Source: Mycobacterium sp. PS03-16 (lineage in GTDB: Bacteria; Actinomycetota; Actinomycetes; Mycobacteriales; Mycobacteriaceae). From it: a stretch of 64,000 bases of DNA. The translations under genes and the position numbers were made by a program. The notes beneath the pieces were generated by a model. It had not been told where the DNA came from and made no database searches. It saw only the letters and a list, made by a program, of their open reading frames with translations. The stretch is taken from NCBI RefSeq assembly GCF_004570325.1, contig NZ_SPQO01000002.1, forward strand, positions 1 to 64,000, in the 5' to 3' direction. This document shows positions 28,942 through 38,856 of the stretch, one piece after another; within the stretch, counting starts at the first letter, position 1, and every line of letters begins with the position of its first letter.

Positions 28942-29880
28942 ATGGCGCGGCTGAGCGAACCGAGCCCCTATGTCGAGTTCGACCGCACCCAGTGGCGTGC
29001 GCTGCGGATGTCGACGCCGCTCAAACTCACCGAGGACGAGCTGCTCAGGCTGCGCGGCATGGGGGAGAAACTCGACATCCTCGAGGTCGAGGAGGTGTAT
29101 CTCCCGCTCGCGCGGCTGATCCACCTGCAGGTCGCGGCCCGGCAGCGCCTGTTCGCCGCCACCGCGGAGTTCCTGGGTGAGCCGCAGCAGAACCCGGACC
29201 GGCCGGTGCCGTTCATCATCGGGGTGGCCGGCAGCGTCGCGGTCGGCAAATCCACCACCGCCCGCGTGCTGCAGGCGCTGCTGGCGCGGTGGGGCAACCA
29301 CGCCCGCGTCGACCTGGTCACCACCGACGGCTTCCTCTACCCCAACGCGGAGCTGTCCCGCCGGAACCTGATGCACCGCAAGGGCTTCCCCGAGAGCTAC
29401 GACCGCAGGGCGCTGATGCGCTTCGTCACCGCGGTGAAGTCGGGAGCCGACGTCGCGTGCGCCCCGGTCTACTCGCACCTGCTCTACGACATCGTGCCCG
29501 GTGAGGAGCAGGAGATCCGGCACCCGGACATCCTGATCCTCGAGGGCCTCAACGTGTTGCAGACCGGGCCGGCGCTGATGGTGTCGGACCTGTTCGACTT
29601 CTCGGTGTACGTCGACGCGCGCATCGAGGACATCGAGGGCTGGTACATCTCGCGGTTCCTGACGATGCGCTCGACGGCGTTCGCCGACCCGGCGTCGCAC
29701 TTCCACCACTACGCGACGCTGACCGACGAGCAGGCCGTGTTCGCCGCACGCGACATCTGGCATTCGATCAACCGGCCCAACCTGATCGAGAACATCCTGC
29801 CGACGCGCCCGCGGGCGACGCTGGTGCTGCGCAAGGACGCCGACCACGCGATCAATCGGTTGCGCCTGCGCAAGCTCTGA
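28942..29880 (+). CDS. coaA: Pantothenate kinase (type I, CoaA)
   Basis: 312 residues. First committed step of coenzyme A synthesis: ATP-dependent phosphorylation of pantothenate. P-loop 'GSVAVGKS' at 97-104; '[12 protein letters not shown]', 'RKGFPESYD' and '[10 protein letters not shown]' are type I PanK marks. ATG 28942 matches the family N-terminus '[15 protein letters not shown]'; the frame is open further upstream but unconserved. A long hairpin follows the stop. Confidence 0.95.
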   Translation: MARLSEPSPYVEFDRTQWRALRMSTPLKLTEDELLRLRGMGEKLDILEVEEVYLPLARLIHLQVAARQRLFAATAEFLGEPQQNPDRPVPFIIGVAGSVAVGKSTTARVLQALLARWGNHARVDLVTTDGFLYPNAELSRRNLMHRKGFPESYDRRALMRFVTAVKSGADVACAPVYSHLLYDIVPGEEQEIRHPDILILEGLNVLQTGPALMVSDLFDFSVYVDARIEDIEGWYISRFLTMRSTAFADPASHFHHYATLTDEQAVFAARDIWHSINRPNLIENILPTRPRATLVLRKDADHAINRLRLRKL

Positions 29881-29896
29881 CCCCCGCTTGTCTCGC

Positions 29897-29952
29897 GAGC
29901 AGACGCAGAAGTGCCCCGAAACGCCGGTTTCGGGGCACTTCTGTGTCTGCTC
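29897..29952. terminator. Long 25-bp stem hairpin between coaA and the convergent membrane gene
   Basis: Arms at 29897-29921 and 29928-29952 pair over 25 bp with a single G-T wobble and a 6-nt loop (CGCCGG). The core reads GAAGTGCCCCGAAA / TTTCGGGGCACTTC. It lies between convergent stops (29880 and 29962), so it probably acts as a bidirectional terminator. It is the longest stem seen in the window. Confidence 0.75.
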
Positions 29953-29961
29953 GGCGGGGAA

Positions 29962-30366
29962 TTACCGCGTCATCCGCCGCCATCCGACGTACTGCAGTTC
30001 GGCGAACACCAGCGTGTACACCCCGGTCGCCAGGGTGAGCACCACCCCGAGGGTCGTCATGGTCCACACGTCGGTGACCACGACGGCGACCGCGGCGACC
30101 GTGTAGGCGACGTTAGCCGCGATCACCACGGGCCCGGCCCGGCGGACCGACGGCAGCGTCGAGAGCGCGAACACCACGACGCCGTAGCCGATGAAGAACG
30201 CGGCCAGCGAGTACTCGATGGCGGTGGTGGTGCCCGACACCTCGGCGAGCCAGCCCGCCAGCGGCAGCGCCGCCACGCCGGCGAGCCCGGTCAGGATCGC
30301 GTCGGCGCGCATCGCGGTGCGCAGCAGCCAGTCGGTGGCGGTGCGGGAGGTGGTCAGGACGGTCAT
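29962..30366 (-). CDS. Small four-helix membrane protein, paralogue 1
   Basis: 134 residues from ATG 30366 (or 30369); AAGGAG sits 5 nt upstream. Four hydrophobic helices: about 30-50, 57-77, 85-103, 107-127. It shares layout and sequence with the next gene upstream: 'LLRTAMRADAILTGLAGVAA' here versus 'LLRFALRADATLCAALGLLV' there, and both end in 'LQYxGxRR'. Family function not recognised. The two probably form one transcript with 104 bp between them. Confidence 0.7.
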   Translation of the reverse strand: MTVLTTSRTATDWLLRTAMRADAILTGLAGVAALPLAGWLAEVSGTTTAIEYSLAAFFIGYGVVVFALSTLPSVRRAGPVVIAANVAYTVAAVAVVVTDVWTMTTLGVVLTLATGVYTLVFAELQYVGWRRMTR

Positions 30367-30470
30367 CATCTCTCCTTCTGGTGGGTGGATCACTGAGGAC
30401 GACTGAGGGCCGGATGCGGGGCGTCACGCCCAACCTCGAAACAGCGGCGCCCCGCACCGGCGGCGAGGGA

Positions 30471-30878
30471 TCACGCCAGACGGCGCACCCCGAGGTACTG
30501 CAGGAAGGCGAAGGCGATTGTGACGGCGGTGAACGTGACCGTCATGACGACGCCGGCCGGGGTCAACGGCAACCAGCCGCCGATCAGCACCACCGCGACG
30601 GCGACCGCGAACGCGACGTTGCCGACGGCCACGCCGACTCCGACGCGCCGGACGTCGGCCACCGCGGCGAGCACGTAGAGCAGGGCGCCGTAGCCGACGA
30701 GCGCGGCCCCGCTGATCCACTCGGCCGTCGGCGTGAGGCCGGACAGCCGCGCCAGCGGGTCGGCGGTCATCGCGACCAGCAGGCCGAGCGCCGCGCACAG
30801 GGTGGCGTCGGCGCGCAGGGCGAACCGCAGCAGCGAGTCGGTGGAATCGGACAGCGGGCGGGTGACGATGGCGGTCAT
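30471..30878 (-). CDS. Small four-helix membrane protein, paralogue 2
   Basis: 135 residues from ATG 30878 (MTAIVTRPLSDS). Same four-helix plan as the downstream paralogue: 'RLSGLTPTAEWISGAALVGY' aligns with 'EVSGTTTAIEYSLAAFFIGY', pointing to a tandem duplication. Three phased CTGCCA repeats lie 57-94 bp upstream of the start. No enzymatic residues are evident. Function unknown. Confidence 0.7.
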   Translation of the reverse strand: MTAIVTRPLSDSTDSLLRFALRADATLCAALGLLVAMTADPLARLSGLTPTAEWISGAALVGYGALLYVLAAVADVRRVGVGVAVGNVAFAVAVAVVLIGGWLPLTPAGVVMTVTFTAVTIAFAFLQYLGVRRLA

Positions 30879-30934
30879 CTCGGCTCCTCGGCGTTGAGGT
30901 CGGCTCGGACACCACCAACGCTGCGCCCAAGGCA

Positions 30935-30972
30935 CTGCCAGATCGACGCCGAACGCTGCCAACTACTGCCAA
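30935..30972 (-). promoter_or_regulatory. Three helically phased CTGCCA(A) repeats upstream of the paralogue pair
   Basis: CTGCCA at 30935-30940, CTGCCAA at 30956-30962 and again at 30966-30972: start-to-start spacing of 21 and 10 bp, i.e. two turns and one turn of the helix, same orientation (TTGGCAG on the gene strand). Phased direct repeats are the usual footprint of a regulator binding head-to-tail upstream of a promoter. The regulator is not known. Confidence 0.5.
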
Positions 30973-30993
30973 GCGCAGGTCAGGACCATGAAG

Positions 30994-32346
30994 TCAGTCG
31001 CGCGTGGCCACCAGATCGCTGCGCAGATCGGCGGCGATCACCCGCGCCGCGGCGTTCTGCCAGTTGTGCAGCGAGCGCTGCGGCACCTCGGTCACCAGCC
31101 ACTGCCATGCGCGGCGCGCGACCGGATCCAGGCCCGCGGGTGTCGCGTTCTGGGCGTAGGCCCGCACGCCCGCGACGTAGGGGAAGTAGAGCGCGTTGTA
31201 GTGCCGCCACTGCTCGGTGGTGCCGAAGTCGCCGCCGCCGCGCGGTTTGAGCCGGTCGATGCGCTCGGCCAGCAGGGCGCGCAGTTCGTTGGCCCGCTCC
31301 AGCGGCTGGTCGGGCGCGCCGCGGGCGGCCAGCCGGCGGTCGATCACCGGCAGCGCCGTGAGCGGGCTGGCCACCAGTTTGGACAGGTCGCCGTAGTGGC
31401 CGAGCGCGCGGCGGGTGAGCCGGGCGAACGTCTCGTCGTCGACGTCGTCGAGCGGATTGCTCGACCGCAGCGGCAGCGCGGCTTCGGTGCGGCGCAGCGC
31501 CGCCCGATCGGCCCGCAGATCCGGTGACCGGGAGAACGCCAGCCGGTCGAGCAGCCCGGCCAGCGGGTCGGCGAGCACGTTGATCGCGATCGCCACCGCC
31601 AGGCTGGTGAACATCAGCACCATCAGCGTCGTGTGCGGGCCGGTGAACGCCATCCCCAGCAGCACCTGACCGCCGAACAGCACCGCCACCACCGTCGTCG
31701 CGACGAATGAGCGGCGCATGTCCGCACGCAGCGCCTGCCCCTCGTCGAACGCATCCCAGATCGCCACCGCCACCCCCAGCAGCGCCACGTCGAAGCCGGT
31801 CGACGCCAGCGCCAGCCAGCTCGGCACCAGGCCGAGCGGGATGATCAGGATCGCGTTGCCGAGCGCGAAGAACAGCGTCGCGATGACCAGGAAGCCCACC
31901 ACCGGAACTGGTCTGACCCCGTGCCGCACCGCCCGCACCATCGCCCCCAGCGAGGACACCGAGATCGCGGCGAACATCACCCAGTGCCCGGTGCGCAGCG
32001 GCCCGTCGACGCTGCCGGCCAGCGCCGCGCCCACGAACGCGACCGCGGCGACGGCGGCGATGACAGAGAGCTCGCCGGCCCGGCCGCGCCAGGTGTCGGG
32101 CGGCCGGGACAGCTCCAGCAGCACGGCGAACCACGCGATCCCCGGCACCACCACCAGGTAGACCTCGAGCCCGGCCAATTCCTCGGCGCCACTGACCACG
32201 CGCACCGCGTCCAGCGCGACGACGGCGGCGAAACTGGTCAGGCCGACCGCGGCCAACACGAGCACAGGCTTACGGGGGTCGCGGGCCAGCAGATACAGAC
32301 CCAGCCACCAGCTCAGCGCGAAGACCACCGCCGACAGCGCAGCCAT
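30994..32346 (-). CDS. Large polytopic membrane protein with cytosolic C-terminal domain, unknown
   Basis: 450 residues. Roughly eight membrane helices in residues 1-245 (e.g. 'VVFALSWWLGLYLLA', 'VVGFLVIATLFFALGNAILI'), then about 200 residues of soluble, Arg-rich C-terminus with 'GHYGDLSKLVASPLTALPVI' and 'QRSLHNWQNAAARVIAADL'. The layout recalls sensor-type membrane proteins (7TM N-terminus plus a cytosolic output part), but no kinase, cyclase or HTH motif is visible. ATG 32346. It is 30 bp downstream of the prenyl synthase gene's stop on the same strand. I do not recognise the family. Confidence 0.7.
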   Translation of the reverse strand: MAALSAVVFALSWWLGLYLLARDPRKPVLVLAAVGLTSFAAVVALDAVRVVSGAEELAGLEVYLVVVPGIAWFAVLLELSRPPDTWRGRAGELSVIAAVAAVAFVGAALAGSVDGPLRTGHWVMFAAISVSSLGAMVRAVRHGVRPVPVVGFLVIATLFFALGNAILIIPLGLVPSWLALASTGFDVALLGVAVAIWDAFDEGQALRADMRRSFVATTVVAVLFGGQVLLGMAFTGPHTTLMVLMFTSLAVAIAINVLADPLAGLLDRLAFSRSPDLRADRAALRRTEAALPLRSSNPLDDVDDETFARLTRRALGHYGDLSKLVASPLTALPVIDRRLAARGAPDQPLERANELRALLAERIDRLKPRGGGDFGTTEQWRHYNALYFPYVAGVRAYAQNATPAGLDPVARRAWQWLVTEVPQRSLHNWQNAAARVIAADLRSDLVATRD

Positions 32347-32376
32347 GCTCCCAGTGTGGCACGCGCCACGCGGCGC

Positions 32377-33171
32377 TCAGATGCCGTATCGGCGGTGGCG
32401 CAGCGTGTAGTCGCGCAGCGCGCGCAGGAAGTCGACGCGGCGGAAGGCCGGCCAGTACGCCTCGGTGAACCACATCTCCGAGTACGCGCTCTGCCACAGC
32501 AGGAAGCCCGACAGCCGCTGCTCCCCCGACGTGCGGATCACCAGGTCGGGGTCGGGTTGTCCGGAGGTGTACAGGTTTTCGCTGATGGCCTCCGCGGTGA
32601 CGGCCTCGATGAGCTGGTCGCCGGTGGCGCCGTCGGCGAGCCGCTTTCCGAGCAGCGCGCGGACCGCGTCGACGATCTCCTGCCTGCCTCCGTAGGCGAC
32701 GGCCACGTTGACGTGGAATCCGGCAGCGGCCTCGGTCTGCGTGGACTCGACCGCGTCGCGCAACCGCCGGGCCGGCTCCTCGCCGAGCAGTTCCAGGTCG
32801 CCGACGGTACGCACGCTCCACCGATTGGCCGGCGCGCAGATCTCCTCCACCACGCCGGTGATGATCTCGATCAGCTCGGCGAGTTCGTCGGGATCGCGCT
32901 GCAGGTTCTCCGTCGACAGCAGGTACACGGTCGCCATCTCGATGCCCGCGGCCTGACACCAGCGCAGCATCTCGGCGATCTTCGCCGCACCGACGCGGTA
33001 GCCGTAACTGACGTCCTCGTGACCGGCGTCACGCGCCCACCGCCGGTTGCCGTCGCACAAAACCGCAATGTGGCGCGGCAGTTGTGATTTGGACCGCGTC
33101 AGCTCCTGACGCAACCGCATCTCATACAGCCGGTATGCCGGCTCCTTGAGACGCGGGGGAATGATGTCCAT
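32377..33171 (-). CDS. Short-chain cis-prenyltransferase (Z,E-farnesyl diphosphate synthase, Rv1086-like)
   Basis: 264 residues. Cis-prenyltransferase marks: Asp40 in 'VLCDGNRRWARDAG', 'TVYLLSTENLQR', and 'VIRTSGEQRLSGFL'. M. tuberculosis Rv1086, with the same start 'IIPPRLKEP' and length, makes omega,E,Z-farnesyl diphosphate from GPP and IPP, feeding decaprenyl phosphate for the cell wall. ATG 33171; longer frames upstream run through the divergent hlyIII gene. TAGTCT on the minus strand ends about 8 nt before the ATG, a possible leaderless promoter. Confidence 0.92.
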   Translation of the reverse strand: MDIIPPRLKEPAYRLYEMRLRQELTRSKSQLPRHIAVLCDGNRRWARDAGHEDVSYGYRVGAAKIAEMLRWCQAAGIEMATVYLLSTENLQRDPDELAELIEIITGVVEEICAPANRWSVRTVGDLELLGEEPARRLRDAVESTQTEAAAGFHVNVAVAYGGRQEIVDAVRALLGKRLADGATGDQLIEAVTAEAISENLYTSGQPDPDLVIRTSGEQRLSGFLLWQSAYSEMWFTEAYWPAFRRVDFLRALRDYTLRHRRYGI

Positions 33172-33226
33172 GGAGATCCAGACTACTGTGGCGCCCGGGA
33201 GTGCCATGTGAGTTGATGGAGGTGCG

Positions 33227-33967
33227 ATGACATCGTCCACGCCCACCAACGCCGACAGGGCGTCCCTCGGCCGGCGTGACGCCGAGGACTTCCCCGAGGC
33301 GGTCGCCGAGGGCGTCGCCAATTTCATCGGCAAGCCCCGCGCCCGCGGGTGGATCCACGTGTACTCGGCGGTCGTGGCCGTCATCTGTGGCGCCACACTG
33401 GTGTCGGTGTCGTGGGCGGTCGAGTCCACCCGCGCCGGCATCGCGACGCTCATCTACACGCTGACCATCGTCGCGATGTTCGCGGTCAGCGGCACCTATC
33501 ACCGGGTGAACTGGCGCTCCCCCACGGCCCGCAAGTGGATGAAGCGCGCCGACCACTCGATGATCTTCATCTTCATCGCCGGCAGCTACACCCCGTTCGC
33601 GCTGCTGGCGCTGCCCTCGCAGAACGGCATGGTGCTGTTCTGGATCGTGTGGGGCGGCGCGATCGCCGGGGTGCTGCTCAAGTGCTTCTGGCCGTCGGCG
33701 CCGCGCTGGGTCGGCGTACCGCTCTACATTCTGCTGGGTTGGGTGGCGGCCTGGTTCATCGGCCCGATCATGGAGGGCGCCGGGGTGGCGGCGGTGGTGC
33801 TGCTGATCGTCGGCGGCGCGCTCTACAGCATCGGCGGGGTGCTGTACGCGCTGAAGTGGCCGAACCCGTGGCCGACGACGTTCGGTCACCACGAGTTCTT
33901 CCACGCGTGCACGGCGGTCGCGGCGATCTGCCACTACATCGCGATGTGGTTCGCGGTCTTCATGTGA
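33227..33967 (+). CDS. Hemolysin III (PAQR/HlyIII) family membrane protein
   Basis: 246 residues, seven membrane helices. Family residues: 'SGTYHRVNW' in helix 2/3, '[18 protein letters not shown]', and the C-terminal metal-ligand motif 'HHEFFHACT'. Rv1085c-like. Bacterial members are linked to membrane-lipid homeostasis; the haemolysin name is historic. ATG 33227 with GGAGG ribosome-binding site. The stop lies inside the left arm of palindrome copy B. Confidence 0.9.
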   Translation: MTSSTPTNADRASLGRRDAEDFPEAVAEGVANFIGKPRARGWIHVYSAVVAVICGATLVSVSWAVESTRAGIATLIYTLTIVAMFAVSGTYHRVNWRSPTARKWMKRADHSMIFIFIAGSYTPFALLALPSQNGMVLFWIVWGGAIAGVLLKCFWPSAPRWVGVPLYILLGWVAAWFIGPIMEGAGVAAVVLLIVGGALYSIGGVLYALKWPNPWPTTFGHHEFFHACTAVAAICHYIAMWFAVFM

Positions 33968-34016
33968 TTTCGGTGCAGTCGGTCGCGGCCGGCGCGACCA
34001 ACTACACCGAAATCAC
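33964..34016. terminator. Palindromic terminator-like element, copy B
   Basis: Arms GTGATTTCGGTG (33964-33975) and CACCGAAATCAC (34005-34016) are perfect over 12 bp; after a 5/5 internal loop comes an inner 7-bp stem GGTCGCG / CGCGACC. Sequence and architecture repeat copy A at 17597. It overlaps the last codons of both convergent genes (hlyIII and the SnoaL-like gene). Confidence 0.72.
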
Positions 34017-34370
34017 ATCGTCTGGACCCCAGTAGGCCTTCATCGACGCGATCAGCCCGTCGCCGGTGAACGTCATCACCTCGATCGGCTCGATGCGCAC
34101 CTTGGTCTCGCCCATCGTGACCGTGATGGCGAAGACGAACGCCGCCTCATGGCCGCCCGACCGGAAGCTCAGCAGCTCGGTCTGCACCTCGGCGCCCGCG
34201 GTCGCCCCGTAGAACCCGGCGATGGCCTGCCGCCCGATGTGCACCTCGCCGCCGCCGACCGGATCCTCCAGCGTGGCGTCCTCGGCGTACAGCGCGGCCA
34301 CGTCCTCGGCGGTGCCGCTGACGACGGTGTCCAGGTAGCGCTGGACGATGGCCTTCGGGTCCACGGTCAT
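34002..34370 (-). CDS. SnoaL/NTF2-like protein, steroid delta-isomerase type
   Basis: 122 residues, NTF2/SnoaL cone fold. 'QRYLDTVVSGTAEDVAALYA' and 'ATLEDPVGGGEVHIGRQAI' plus the C-terminal 'MKAYWGPDD' match the ketosteroid-isomerase-like group. Tyr/Asp active-site positions cannot be confirmed by eye. ATG 34370, 10 bp after the stop of the upstream thioredoxin-domain gene, so it probably ends the mca operon. Its last codons form part of palindrome B. Confidence 0.8.
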   Translation of the reverse strand: MTVDPKAIVQRYLDTVVSGTAEDVAALYAEDATLEDPVGGGEVHIGRQAIAGFYGATAGAEVQTELLSFRSGGHEAAFVFAITVTMGETKVRIEPIEVMTFTGDGLIASMKAYWGPDDVISV

Positions 34371-34380
34371 GGCCCGCAGG

Positions 34381-36376
<1,996 letters not shown>

Positions 36377-36390
<14 letters not shown>

Positions 36391-36664
36391 GCGCGGACTT
36401 CCCGGTGTTCGGGGTGTCCGGGTCGGCGTCGAGTTCCACGGTGCCGTCGTCGACGGCCTGATCCGGTTCGGGATGCTCGGGGTCGAAGGACTCCGGCAAC
36501 CGCTTGAGGTGCTTGTTCATCGACCACACCAGCAGGAACACCGCCACCAGCAGCGCCGCCACGACCAGCAGGCCGAACGGGCTGGCCTTGCCGAAATCGG
36601 GCCCGGTGTCGCGGGGCTGTTCCTGGGCGAACAGCTCCGTGGCGACCAGCAGGGCGTCAGTCAT
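36377..36664 (-). CDS. Small single-pass membrane protein (Rv1083-like)
   Basis: 95 residues with one membrane helix at about 30-50 ('[18 protein letters not shown]'), an extracytoplasmic N-terminus and a short acidic cytosolic tail ([13 protein letters not shown]). Overlaps mca by 8 bases at its 5' end and the DUF255 gene by 14 at its 3' end, so three genes interlock. No known function. Confidence 0.8.
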
Positions 36665-37532
36665 CGTCGACCTCGATACCGGCGAACAGGTCGGTCTCGG
36701 GGAGGGTGACCGGGACGCGGGAGCGGGCCAGCTCGTACTCCTCGGTCGGCCAGAGCCGTTCCTGCCACTCCATCGGGGTGGCGAAGAAGAAGCTGTTCGG
36801 GTCGATCTGGGTGGCGTGGGCGCGTAGCGCGTCATCCCGCCTCGGGAAGTACTTCGCGCACTCCACCCGGGTGGTGACGCGCTTGTCGAAAATGTCCTTG
36901 TCCGGGTCCCAGTGCTCGAGCCACTTGGCGAACGGACCCTCGAGGCCGTGCTTGCCGAACTCGTCCTGCAGGAGCTGCATCCGCTGCCGCAGGAACCCGT
37001 GGATGTAATACAGCTTCGAGACGTTCCACGGCTCGCCCGCGTCCGGGAACATCCGGTAATCACCGGCCGCCTCGTACGCCGCCAGCGACACCTCGTGGCA
37101 GCGGATGTGGTCCGGGTGCGGGTAGCCGCCGGTCTCGTCGTAGGTGGTCAGCACGTGCGGTTTGAACTCGCGGATCACCTTCACCAGCGCCTCGGTGGGG
37201 CGCTCCAGCGGCTCGAGCGCGAAACACCCCTCGGGCAGCGGCGGCAGCGGGTCACCCTCGGGCAGCCCGGAGTCGACGAACCCCAGCCAGTGGTGCTCGA
37301 CGCCGAGGATGTCGGCCGCCTTGGCCATCTCGTCGCGCCGGATCTCGGCCATCCGGCCGTGCACCTCGGGCAGGTCCATCGCCGGGTTGAGGATGTCGCC
37401 CCGCTCACCGCCTGTGAGCGTCACCACCATGACGCGGGCGCCCGCGTCGGCGTACTTGGCCATGGTCGCGGCGCCCTTGCTCGACTCGTCGTCGGGATGC
37501 GCGTGCACCGCCATCAACCGCAGTTCATTCAT
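36657..37532 (-). CDS. mca: Mycothiol S-conjugate amidase
   Basis: 291 residues. Zinc amidase that cleaves mycothiol S-conjugates to release mercapturic acids, a detoxification route specific to actinobacteria. Zn ligands His12 and Asp15 in '[11 protein letters not shown]' and His142 in '[11 protein letters not shown]'. The tail ('[18 protein letters not shown]') and length distinguish Mca from MshB. Divergent from the DUF4307 gene; first gene of a four-gene overlapping operon. Confidence 0.95.
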   Translation of the reverse strand: MNELRLMAVHAHPDDESSKGAATMAKYADAGARVMVVTLTGGERGDILNPAMDLPEVHGRMAEIRRDEMAKAADILGVEHHWLGFVDSGLPEGDPLPPLPEGCFALEPLERPTEALVKVIREFKPHVLTTYDETGGYPHPDHIRCHEVSLAAYEAAGDYRMFPDAGEPWNVSKLYYIHGFLRQRMQLLQDEFGKHGLEGPFAKWLEHWDPDKDIFDKRVTTRVECAKYFPRRDDALRAHATQIDPNSFFFATPMEWQERLWPTEEYELARSRVPVTLPETDLFAGIEVDDD

Positions 37533-37672
37533 CTCTTCTCATCTAACTACGGCGTCATCGCGTCTATGCCCCGGGCCGGTCGGCGTCCGGGCTCGTCTTC
37601 GAGGTCGCAGCCGTTGCGCTCTATAGTTCCAGTCCTGTCCCAGCTCTACGACCGACGGGCACCCCTAACGCC

Positions 37673-38095
37673 ATGATCGAACGTCCCGCCGCCCGCTACG
37701 GGCGGCAGCGGTTGTCGACCCGGTCGCGCCGGCTGCTGCTGGCCGCGCTCGCGGTGCTGGTCGTGGCGGCCGGGCTCGGGGTGGCCGTGATCGCCTCCCA
37801 GCGGTTCGGAGGCCAGGAGGTCGAGGGTGAGTTGGGCGCCTACCGGCTGATCGACGAACAGACCGTGGAGGTGACGGTCAGCGTCACCCGCGAGGACCCC
37901 TCACGGCCGGTGGTGTGCATCGTGCGGGCCCGCTCGAAGGACGGCAGCGAAACCGGCAGGCGCGAGGTGCTGGTCGCTCCGTCGGAGCAGGCGACGGTGC
38001 AGGTGACGACGGTGGTCAAGACCAGCCGGCCGCCGGCGGTGGGCGACGTGTACGGGTGCGGCACCGACGTCCCGCCCTACCTGGTGGCGCCCTGA
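37673..38095 (+). CDS. DUF4307 membrane-anchored protein (Rv1081c-like)
   Basis: 140 residues. Arg-rich cytosolic N-terminus (1-24), one membrane helix (about 25-45, '[20 protein letters not shown]'), then an extracytoplasmic beta-rich domain with two cysteines ('VVCIVRA', 'VYGCGTD') that could pair. This is the DUF4307 layout. TATAGT at 37622-37627 may be its -10. Function unknown. Confidence 0.85.
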   Translation: MIERPAARYGRQRLSTRSRRLLLAALAVLVVAAGLGVAVIASQRFGGQEVEGELGAYRLIDEQTVEVTVSVTREDPSRPVVCIVRARSKDGSETGRREVLVAPSEQATVQVTTVVKTSRPPAVGDVYGCGTDVPPYLVAP

Positions 38096-38142
38096 CCGCA
38101 CCGCACAACAAACGCCGAACTGCGAATTCGTGAAATTCCGGC

Positions 38143-38172
38143 GGTACCGCGGTGGTACCATCGACTGGTACA
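38143..38172. promoter_or_regulatory. Triple GGTAC repeat upstream of greA
   Basis: GGTACC at 38143-38148 and 38154-38159 and GGTACA at 38167-38172, spaced 11 and 13 bp. The first two form a palindrome around GCGGT. Helical-turn spacing suggests a protein-binding site in the 229-bp region between the DUF4307 gene and greA. Confidence 0.4.
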
Positions 38173-38188
38173 CGGTTCCGGCTGGGGC

Positions 38189-38242
38189 CGTGTATTGCTG
38201 CATTTACGCGCATCTTCGCGACGGGGGAGGCGGCAATACACG
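38189..38242 (+). promoter_or_regulatory. Inverted repeat in the greA leader
   Basis: CGTGTATTGC (38189-38198) and GCAATACACG (38233-38242) are perfect 10-bp arms around 34 nt, 83 bp before the greA ATG. If transcribed, this forms a leader stem-loop that could act as an attenuator; if not, it is an operator. No known riboswitch fold is recognised. Confidence 0.4.
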
Positions 38243-38324
38243 CCACGAGTCCCCGGCCAGACCCCCACATGACTTTCGTACGCGAAACACAGCGCGAGAC
38301 AACGACGACAGGAGCGCGACAGAC

Positions 38325-38819
38325 ATGACTGATACCCAGGTCACGTGGCTGACCCAGGAGTCATACGACCGGTTGAAGGCGGAGCTCGATCAGCTGATCG
38401 CCAACCGTCCGGTCATCGCCGCCGAGATCAACGACCGGCGTGAAGAGGGCGACCTGCGCGAGAACGGCGGCTACCACGCGGCGCGCGAGCAGCAGGGCCA
38501 GGAAGAGGCCCGCATCCGTCAGCTGCAGGAACTGCTGAACAACGCCAAGGTCGGCGAATCGCCCACGCAGTCCGGTGTCGCGCTGCCCGGTTCCGTGGTG
38601 AAGGTCTACTACGACGGTGACGAGAGCGACACCGAGACGTTCCTGATCGGCACCCGTGAGCAGGCCGTCAACGACGGCAAGCTCGAGGTGTACTCGCCGA
38701 ATTCGCCGCTCGGTGGCGCGCTGATCGACGCCAAGGTGGGCGAGACCCGCACCTACACCGTGCCCAGCGGCAGCACCGTCCAGGTCACGCTGATCAGCGC
38801 GGAGCCCTACCACTCCTGA
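38325..38819 (+). CDS. greA: Transcription elongation factor GreA
   Basis: 164 residues. Binds the RNA polymerase secondary channel and stimulates cleavage of backtracked RNA. The N-terminal antiparallel coiled coil (about 10-80) has the acidic tip '[19 protein letters not shown]'; the C-terminal FKBP-like domain has '[15 protein letters not shown]'. ATG 38325 with GGAG ribosome-binding site 12 nt upstream. The long leader with repeats suggests regulated transcription. Confidence 0.95.
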   Translation: MTDTQVTWLTQESYDRLKAELDQLIANRPVIAAEINDRREEGDLRENGGYHAAREQQGQEEARIRQLQELLNNAKVGESPTQSGVALPGSVVKVYYDGDESDTETFLIGTREQAVNDGKLEVYSPNSPLGGALIDAKVGETRTYTVPSGSTVQVTLISAEPYHS

Positions 38820-38856
38820 CGCGCCGGCGCCGCCGGTCGCCGGATATTGTCCGGCT

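Noticed and set aside
26028..29180. A 1,050-codon open frame on the plus strand
   Set aside because: It is the mirror of the minus-strand SHMT and DUF885 genes and part of coaA; the translation is His/Gln/Val-Gly-rich shadow sequence, whereas the opposite frames give complete conserved enzymes.
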